From assembly GCA_017473335.1 (NCBI GenBank), contig JAFULN010000010.1:1-45198 (forward strand): a stretch of 45,198 nucleotides of DNA. Reading direction: 5' to 3'. The DNA is from Erysipelotrichaceae bacterium. GTDB taxonomy: Bacteria > Bacillota_I > Bacilli_A > Erysipelotrichales > Erysipelotrichaceae. Under the pieces are notes generated by a model that did no database searches, was not told the DNA's origin, and was given only the letters and a program-made list of their open reading frames with translations. Below, in pieces: positions 40,618 to 45,198 of the stretch; the first letter of the stretch is position 1, and each line of letters starts with the position of its first letter. The translations under genes and the position numbers were made by a program.

Positions 40618-41082
40618 ATGATAAAGTGTGATATTTGTGAGAGTCCATTAGTGATGGATGCTGATAAATCAGGGGCTACTTGTACAGGGTGTGGTATGAA
40701 ATACACAATTGAACAAGTACGAGAAATGATTGACCCTAAACCAATACCTGAGCCAATCATTGACTACACTGAAAAAACAGAGGAAAAACCAATTGAAGTA
40801 TCAGAATGGAAAGAATGTGAAGGTAGAGAGGAATCCATTCAAGAAGAACCGGTAGAGGTAACGGAGTGGGAAGAAAAACCCCGAGTGAACCCTGTGAATA
40901 TGCAAGACAATGATAACAGGATAAGTAAAAAGAAATTGAAACTTCCATTATATCTTTATGTGATGGCTGTTGTAGGGATTCTATTGGCAAGTATGGGAGG
41001 ATTTTTCCCTATGTTGATTGGTGATATTATAGTGATTGTAACAATTGCTTTATTTGTAATAGAAGTACGTAAGAATAAGTAA
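40618..41082 (+). CDS. zinc-ribbon membrane protein
   Basis: A 154-residue protein. Cys4, Cys7, Cys22 and Cys25 (CDICESPLV, TCTGCGMKY) form a zinc ribbon. An acidic linker with repeated P-I/V-E-V-S/T-E-W segments (KPIEVSEWKE, EPVEVTEWEE) leads to two membrane helices (LYVMAVVGILLASMGGFF and IGDIIVIVTIALFVIEV) and a short basic end. The zinc ribbon would face the cytoplasm, anchoring the complex to the membrane. GGGAG precedes the ATG. No named family. Confidence 0.72.
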   Translation: MIKCDICESPLVMDADKSGATCTGCGMKYTIEQVREMIDPKPIPEPIIDYTEKTEEKPIEVSEWKECEGREESIQEEPVEVTEWEEKPRVNPVNMQDNDNRISKKKLKLPLYLYVMAVVGILLASMGGFFPMLIGDIIVIVTIALFVIEVRKNK

Positions 41083-41094
41083 TGGGGGATAAAT

Positions 41095-41208
41095 ATGGAA
41101 CAAAAATGTAGTAATTGTATCTATTGGAAAAATCATCAATGTGAAGTGATTCATGAATTTAAAAATGATGGAGTTTGTATTTGTGGCTGCTTCAGACCAC
41201 GTCAATAA
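41095..41208 (+). CDS. 37-residue Cys-rich protein
   Basis: Starts 12 bases after the stop of the zinc-ribbon membrane protein, with GGGGGAT as ribosome site. Six Cys in 37 residues: KCSNCIYW, then a Cys at 16 and CICGC at 28-32. It probably binds one metal ion or more. Short but well placed, with a strong ribosome site; no family known. Confidence 0.55.
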   Translation: MEQKCSNCIYWKNHQCEVIHEFKNDGVCICGCFRPRQ

Positions 41209-41230
41209 TGAAAGAAAGGACACCACTACA

Positions 41231-41401
41231 ATGAAAAAAATCATAAAAACATCAGAAACAAAACAGTTTTCTGTTCCTGTAGGAAAGTTTCACTCAGGAG
41301 ATTATTTTAAATGTATGAATTGCGAATATACCGTGCGAATGCTGGTGTTAGGCAATACAGCCACTTGTTCAAAATGTGGTGGTCGTATGGTGCGTATCTA
41401 G
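41231..41401 (+). CDS. 56-residue zinc-ribbon protein
   Basis: Cys28, Cys31, Cys46 and Cys49 (YFKCMNCEYTV, ATCSKCGGRM) form a rubredoxin-like zinc ribbon preceded by a polar N-terminal strand. The frame is open upstream to 41153, but the preceding Cys-rich gene occupies that stretch and AAAGGA lies before the ATG at 41231. Its TAG lies 1 base before the start of the JAMM gene, implying coupling. Role unknown; likely an accessory metal-binding part of the same complex. Confidence 0.65.
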   Translation: MKKIIKTSETKQFSVPVGKFHSGDYFKCMNCEYTVRMLVLGNTATCSKCGGRMVRI

Positions 41402-41402
41402 C

Positions 41403-41852
41403 ATGACGAAAGCAATACTTTCTGAACGTGCAAAAAAAGCAATGAAAAATGAAATTAGCCGGTTTCCATATTTAGAGACCGGCGGTTTACTATTAGGGTA
41501 TTATCATGAAAATGATGATGTTCTACATGTGATGGAGGCAACAGATGGAGGATATCACAAGGTGATTCATGAAGAAATAGCATTTCAATATGATGTTGAT
41601 TATGTAACCCATGTTTGCGATATTTTGATTCATCTATATGAGCCAGAATTACAAATAATAGGTTTATGGCATAAACACAATCAGCAATGCAAAGTTCATT
41701 TTTCACTTGCGGATGAAAAAATGCACGATCAATTATTAGAAATGTCAAATCATCCTTGCTTATCCATTTTATATGAAAAAACAGCAGAAGATGAGTACGA
41801 TGTGCTTATCTTTCTGCTGGATAATAATCAGTGTATTCAAATCGAAGAATAA
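41403..41852 (+). CDS. JAMM/MPN (Prok-JAB-like) metalloprotease
   Basis: A 149-residue protein. Glu25 in LETGGLLLGYY, His90 and His92 in GLWHKHNQ, Ser101 and Asp104 in HFSLAD reproduce the JAMM zinc protease motif; the gap after the second His is 8 rather than the usual 7 residues and the usual Pro is Asn. In bacteria such enzymes cut ubiquitin-like, sulfur-carrier or other conjugates, but no E1, E2 or Ubl gene was seen here. Start 41403 is inferred from the preceding stop; upstream sequence (41376) overlaps the zinc ribbon gene. Last gene of the STAND operon, its stop abutting that of MarR. Confidence 0.82.
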   Translation: MTKAILSERAKKAMKNEISRFPYLETGGLLLGYYHENDDVLHVMEATDGGYHKVIHEEIAFQYDVDYVTHVCDILIHLYEPELQIIGLWHKHNQQCKVHFSLADEKMHDQLLEMSNHPCLSILYEKTAEDEYDVLIFLLDNNQCIQIEE

Positions 41853-42287
41853 TTATTGAGTTATACTCTCTAAATTTTGACAGATACTGTTTAAGGCTCT
41901 GTACATTACTTCACGATCTTGCTCAGATAGACCTGCACTTGCTTTCTCTACAATAGCATCTACTTTAGAAGCGATAGCTTTGGCAATTTCATTTCCTTTT
42001 TGAGTCAAATGAAGAAGACTTTTATATCTTTTCTGTGTTTTGGATTCGCAGCATAGATAGTCTTCTTTTTCAAGATATTCGATAGATCTGGAAATTGCAG
42101 CCTTATCTTCATGACAGATATCACAGAGTTCTGCCGCTGTTAATGTGTTCATCTTAAATAGATAATAAAGACAAGAAACATGCGTTCCTTTTAAATTGAA
42201 TTTTTCCATTTCTTCTGTTTTAAGTTTTCGGATCTGATAGTTGATTTTAGTTATCAGAACCGTAAATGTATGAAAGCGGTCCAACAT
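41853..42287 (-). CDS. MarR family transcriptional regulator
   Basis: A 144-residue winged-helix protein. GTHVSCLYYLFKMNTLTAAE, LCDICHEDKAAISRSIEYLE and KGNEIAKAIASKVDAIVEKA give the dimerisation helices, recognition helix and wing of MarR. It is divergent from the aldehyde dehydrogenase gene over 125 bp and its likely target is that promoter. GGAGGG precedes the ATG. The convergent JAMM gene ends directly adjacent (41852/41853) with no terminator between. Confidence 0.88.
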   Translation of the reverse strand: MLDRFHTFTVLITKINYQIRKLKTEEMEKFNLKGTHVSCLYYLFKMNTLTAAELCDICHEDKAAISRSIEYLEKEDYLCCESKTQKRYKSLLHLTQKGNEIAKAIASKVDAIVEKASAGLSEQDREVMYRALNSICQNLESITQ

Positions 42288-42316
42288 GATACCCTCCGTG
42301 AATCAACGATAAAAAT

Positions 42317-42346
42317 ATTATAGTGACAGATGGGTAAAATTGTCAA
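42317..42346 (-). promoter_or_regulatory. promoter of the MarR gene
   Basis: On the minus strand TTGACA (42346-42341), 18-base spacer, TATAAT (42322-42317); both hexamers match consensus. Confidence 0.75.
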
Positions 42347-42364
42347 TAAACACTCATGTGACAA
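42340..42364. promoter_or_regulatory. TTGTCA-N13-TGACAA inverted repeat between the divergent -35 elements
   Basis: The arms (42340-42345 and 42359-42364) coincide with the -35 hexamers of the divergent MarR and aldehyde dehydrogenase promoters, so one dimer could block both. Part of the symmetry comes from the -35 sequences themselves. Confidence 0.3.
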
Positions 42365-42386
42365 ATTGTGAAGACTTGTGTACAAT
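42358..42386 (+). promoter_or_regulatory. promoter of the aldehyde dehydrogenase gene
   Basis: GTGACA (42358-42363), 17-base spacer, TACAAT (42381-42386). The -35 context ATGTGACAAA is the same as at the HPr-lactate dehydrogenase promoter (32491-32500). Confidence 0.6.
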
Positions 42387-42412
42387 AGAGAAATGTTGAA
42401 AGGATGAACTCA

Positions 42413-43786
42413 ATGAACATTGATCAGTTATTAGAACAACAAAGAGAATACTTCAGAAGTGGCGCAACACTGCCTGTAGAATTTAGAATTTCTATGTTAA
42501 AGAAGCTTTATAAGACAATCAAAAAATATGAATATGAGATTGTTGAAGCTCTTAATAATGATTTAGGGAAGAGTGATTATGAGAGTTATTTGTGTGAAAT
42601 CGGATTAACATTATCAGAAATCAGTTATCTGTTGAAACATATTAAGAGATTTGTAAAAGAGAAGACAGTATGGACTTCTTTAGGTCAATTTGCAGCAAGA
42701 AGCTATAAGAAATCTGTTCCTTATGGCAATGTGCTCATCATGAGTCCTTGGAATTATCCGTTTTTGTTGACTATGGAACCTTTGGTTGATGCATTGGCTG
42801 CAGGAAATACAGCGATTGTAAAACCTAGTGCTTATTCTTCTTCAACAAGTGAAATGATAAAGACGATCATCATGGAATGTTTTGATGAAAAATATGTTGC
42901 AGTAGTTACTGGAGGACGCAAAGAGAACTCAGAACTTTTAGATAAGAAATTTGATTTTGTTTTCTTTACAGGAAGCTTAGAGGTTGGAAAAGAAGTGCTT
43001 CGTCATACTGCTGAAACATTAACTCCTGCAGTACTTGAACTGGGTGGAAAAAGTCCATGTATTGTGGATGATACTGCAAAGATATCATTAGCTGCCAAAC
43101 GAATTATCTTTGGAAAGTTTATTAATTGTGGACAGACTTGTGTTGCCCCTGATTATATTTTGTGTCATCAAAGTGTCAAAGACGAACTGATAAAAGAAAT
43201 GAAGAAACAGATTCAGCTTCAATTTGGAGATGATCCACTGATGAATCCAGATTATGGGAAGATAATCAACGAGAAGCATTATGAACGTTTGTGTGGATTG
43301 ATTGATCATCATAAGGTTGTACATGGAGGAAGATGTCATAAAGACACACTTCAAATTGAACCAACAGTGATGAACAATATCACATGGGATGATGCAGTCA
43401 TGAAAGAAGAAATCTTTGGTCCTTTACTTCCTGTATTAACGTATAATTCGTTAGATGATGTCATTTGTGATTTACAGCATCGCTCTAAACCATTGGCATT
43501 GTATTTGTTTACTGAAAATCATGGTGTAATCAAAGAAGTTACAAATAGATGTCAATATGGGGGTGGATGCATTAATGATGTCGTGACACATGTTGCCGCC
43601 AGCAATCTTCCATTTGGTGGTGTTGGAGAAAGTGGAATGGGATATTATCATGGAAAAGCAGGATTTGATACATTCTCACATACTAAAAGTATTTTAGATA
43701 AGAAAACATGGATTGATTTACCGATGCGTTATCAGCCTTACAATAGAGGATTGTTTGAGAAAATCGTGCACTTCTTCTTAAAATAA
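42413..43786 (+). CDS. class 3-type aldehyde dehydrogenase
   Basis: A 457-residue NAD(P)-dependent aldehyde dehydrogenase. MSPWNYPFLLTMEPLVDALA, FTGSLEVGKEVL (cofactor loop), LELGGKSPCIV (catalytic Glu) and GKFINCGQTCVAPDYI (catalytic Cys in GQTC) are present, and the short N-terminus and hydrophobic C-terminal end (KIVHFFLK) fit the class 3/fatty-aldehyde branch that can associate with membranes. It oxidises an aldehyde to an acid. Of two in-frame ATGs, 42413 has AAAGGA at the right distance. Likely repressed by the divergent MarR protein. Confidence 0.92.
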   Translation: MNIDQLLEQQREYFRSGATLPVEFRISMLKKLYKTIKKYEYEIVEALNNDLGKSDYESYLCEIGLTLSEISYLLKHIKRFVKEKTVWTSLGQFAARSYKKSVPYGNVLIMSPWNYPFLLTMEPLVDALAAGNTAIVKPSAYSSSTSEMIKTIIMECFDEKYVAVVTGGRKENSELLDKKFDFVFFTGSLEVGKEVLRHTAETLTPAVLELGGKSPCIVDDTAKISLAAKRIIFGKFINCGQTCVAPDYILCHQSVKDELIKEMKKQIQLQFGDDPLMNPDYGKIINEKHYERLCGLIDHHKVVHGGRCHKDTLQIEPTVMNNITWDDAVMKEEIFGPLLPVLTYNSLDDVICDLQHRSKPLALYLFTENHGVIKEVTNRCQYGGGCINDVVTHVAASNLPFGGVGESGMGYYHGKAGFDTFSHTKSILDKKTWIDLPMRYQPYNRGLFEKIVHFFLK

Positions 43787-43788
43787 AC

Positions 43789-43813
43789 AAAGAGCGGAAA
43801 GTCCGCTCTTTCA
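43789..43813 (+). terminator. terminator of the aldehyde dehydrogenase gene
   Basis: AAAGAGCGGA (43789-43798) pairs with TCCGCTCTTT (43802-43811) over a 3-base loop. Confidence 0.85.
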
Positions 43814-43913
43814 TGTTTTAGGGTTGAAAAATTGATTCCATCTGTACACTTTTTCCTATATTTGTAATAATAAGGAAAAGAAGTATTCATCTATAAGAAC
43901 TAGGAGGATATAT

Positions 43914-45032
43914 ATGTTGTTTGATAAAGAAACTAAGGTAGTTGAAACATTAGAACAGTTTCGACAAAGAACATCTTTTGTTTATCAGCCCTTTTCTGAA
44001 GGTCCTGTTTCAATCAATCCCAATTGTTTGAAGAAGGTCAATGAAAGAGGTGAATTTTGTCAGTTCTATGGCGATACTCTTGTGTATCTTTTGGATGACA
44101 AAGTGAAAAATCACTGCAGATACTATCAAGATCAACTGTACCAATATTGTGAAGATGTATTTGCGGAACCTTTGAATGAAGAAACATTTCATTTGACACT
44201 CCATGATTTAAATAACAGTACAGACATTCATTCTATTTATTTCAGTATGGAAGAATCATAAAAGAATGTAAAAAAACTAATGAATTCACTGATAGATGAT
44301 AAAACGATCATCCATCTTAAATCAACGCGTATCATTAATATGGTCAATACAAGTTTAGTGCTGTGTTTTGAACCTGAAAGTGAAGAGGATTGTCATAAAC
44401 TAATGAGTTATTATGAGATGTTTCAAAAAGTAGTGCCTCTTTCATATTCTTTGACGCCACACATTACACTTGCTTATTTTAATGCTGCATTTGATTCTAT
44501 TGATGAAAATGGATATTTTAGAAATAGTTATATTTCTTCAAAATATACGAAACGACTTAAGGATGTGGTAGATCATCTGAATGAAATGAATCCAATGCAC
44601 ATTGAATTATCAGTGTTTGATTTAGCTTATCAGCATTTTTCATCAATGAATCACTTTACGACAAGATATCAACTTAAAGAGTCAGTATTGATTGTGGATG
44701 ATGCAGCTTTCATGCGCAAAAAGATAGCTAATTTGTTAAAAGATATGAGCGCACCGGTGTATGAAGCAGATTCAGGATCAGAAATGATTCAGATGCTGGA
44801 TGAGGTTAATCCATCTGTTATTTTGCTGGATAGTCATTTACCAGACCTTGATTCTATGACACTTTTGGAAGAATTGCATAAGGAATACCCATATATTAAA
44901 GTCATTTATATGGAAGAGTCTTCCTTCTGTCATGATAAAGCGATTCATTTGGGTGCTGTCAAATGTTTGAGTAAACCTATTGATAATCTAGAATTGATTC
45001 ATGAAGTTCAAAAACTGCTGAGTGTCAGATGA
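43914..45032 (+). pseudogene. 2H phosphoesterase-receiver domain fusion split by one in-frame TAA
   Basis: A single frame of 372 codons after AGGAGG, broken only by TAA at 44259-44261 (codon 116); the next ATG is 44280. Residues 1-250 resemble the 2'-5' RNA ligase/2H phosphoesterase family: H93-L-T95 in ETFHLTLHDL and H183-I-T185 in LTPHITLAYF are the two HxT motifs, one on each side of the stop, so neither half could form the active site alone. Residues 257-372 are a receiver domain: Asp262-Asp263, phosphoacceptor Asp306 (ILLDSHLPD) and Lys354 (SKPI); the usual Thr/Ser is Glu334. Recent nonsense mutation or read-through. The second half could still be made as a receiver protein. Confidence 0.8.
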
Positions 45033-45058
45033 ATGAAAAAAGGCTTATTATAAGCCCC

Positions 45059-45089
45059 AGACTATCGACAAAGTCGATGGTCTTTTTTT
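45059..45089 (+). terminator. terminator after the 2H-receiver gene
   Basis: AGACTATCGAC (45059-45069) pairs with GTCGATGGTCT (45073-45083) with one wobble, loop AAA, then a run of T. A smaller hairpin GGCTTA/TAAGCC (45042-45056) precedes it. Confidence 0.85.
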
Positions 45090-45104
45090 ATGGCTCAAAT
45101 AAAG

Positions 45105-45113
45105 TGTTATAAT
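45105..45113 (+). promoter_or_regulatory. extended -10 promoter for the gene at the right edge
   Basis: TG-T-TATAAT, 30 bases before the ATG at 45143; no clear -35. Confidence 0.5.
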
Positions 45114-45142
45114 TGAGGTGTAAAGAAAAGCAGGTGTTTAAT

Positions 45143-45198
45143 ATGATGGAAAGAAAAGACAGAAAACAAGGAAAGGTAAATTTGATTCTGCTGGAAGA
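45143..45198 (+). CDS. start of a gene cut by the window edge
   Basis: AGCAGGTG precedes ATG 45143 (a second ATG follows at 45146). The visible 18 residues (MMERKDRKQGKVNLILLE) are basic and give no family. Open to the window end. Confidence 0.55.
   Translation, partial: MMERKDRKQGKVNLILLE

Noticed and set aside
36542-41852. Complete Bil/6E ubiquitin-like conjugation system around the JAMM gene
   Set aside because: No E1 (ThiF-like), E2 or Gly-Gly-ending Ubl protein is encoded in the operon or its neighbours.
42361-42386. Rex-like site before the aldehyde dehydrogenase gene
   Set aside because: TTGTGAA is present but the second half is at the wrong distance and poorly matched; the MarR hypothesis is better.
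30621-45032. Stop-codon reassignment (TAA/TAG read as Gln) as a general explanation of the in-frame stops
   Set aside because: Most genes in the window end properly at TAA or TAG followed by terminators or new genes, so the codons work as stops; isolated nonsense mutations are simpler.
1-45198. CRISPR arrays, tRNA or rRNA genes, integrases and transposases
   Set aside because: No regularly spaced repeats, cloverleaf or rRNA-like stretches, and no recombinase or transposase motifs were seen on either strand.

Overview
The window is AT-rich, gene-dense bacterial chromosome with AGGAGG-type ribosome sites, sigma-A-like promoters and many short intrinsic terminators, typical of an anaerobic low-GC Bacillota. 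The gene content (AzlCD, YwaF-family proteins, DegV, fermentative alcohol and lactate dehydrogenases, a Tat-exported flavin reductase) would suit a gut Erysipelotrichia-like organism. That placement is inference. No rRNA, tRNA, CRISPR array, prophage or complete insertion sequence was seen.

Layout. 150-590 encodes a PPOX-fold protein. 640-3451 (minus) is a DNA-repair cassette: Y-family polymerase, YolD-like protein and SPL-like radical SAM enzyme, with a palindrome in its promoter. 3614-4631 is azlCD. 4673-4962 is copy A of a repeated non-coding element; inverted copy B lies at 27049-27266. 5023-10170 holds an acetyltransferase, two Nudix enzymes, a MATE exporter, an iron alcohol dehydrogenase and a NimA-like PPOX protein. 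10268-12130 (minus) encodes VanZ-like, lipoprotein and YwaF-like envelope proteins. 12310-17539 encodes a coiled-coil membrane protein and a 1523-residue Sel1-repeat protein. 17625-23399 combines a Tat-signal flavin reductase, a divergent LysR regulator, an AraC regulator and a tatB-tatA-tatC operon.

23417-32386 is mostly minus strand: MerR-like and XRE regulators, a CPBP protein, acetyltransferases, a HIT protein, a frameshifted membrane-protein gene, a DUF3137 protein, a degV gene with two in-frame stops, a second YwaF-like gene, and a non-coding stretch bounded by two 90-bp direct repeats. 32543-33832 encodes an HPr domain fused to a complete D-lactate dehydrogenase. 33862-36334 (minus) pairs an S9 peptidase with a C39-like cysteine protease. 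36542-41852 is a tight seven-gene operon: STAND NTPase with TPRs, a 57-residue protein, four small Cys-rich or zinc-ribbon proteins and a JAMM metalloprotease. It is the best candidate for an undescribed system. 41853-43786 is a divergent MarR/aldehyde dehydrogenase pair, and 43914-45032 is a 2H-phosphoesterase/receiver fusion split by one in-frame stop.

How parts fit together. The alcohol dehydrogenase and HPr-lactate dehydrogenase promoters carry the same TTGTTA-N6-TCACAT motif just upstream of the -35, suggesting shared redox control. The Tat operon lies beside a Tat substrate. The repair polymerase and its radical SAM neighbour both carry beta-clamp-binding pentapeptides. Several genes are freshly broken by one base change.
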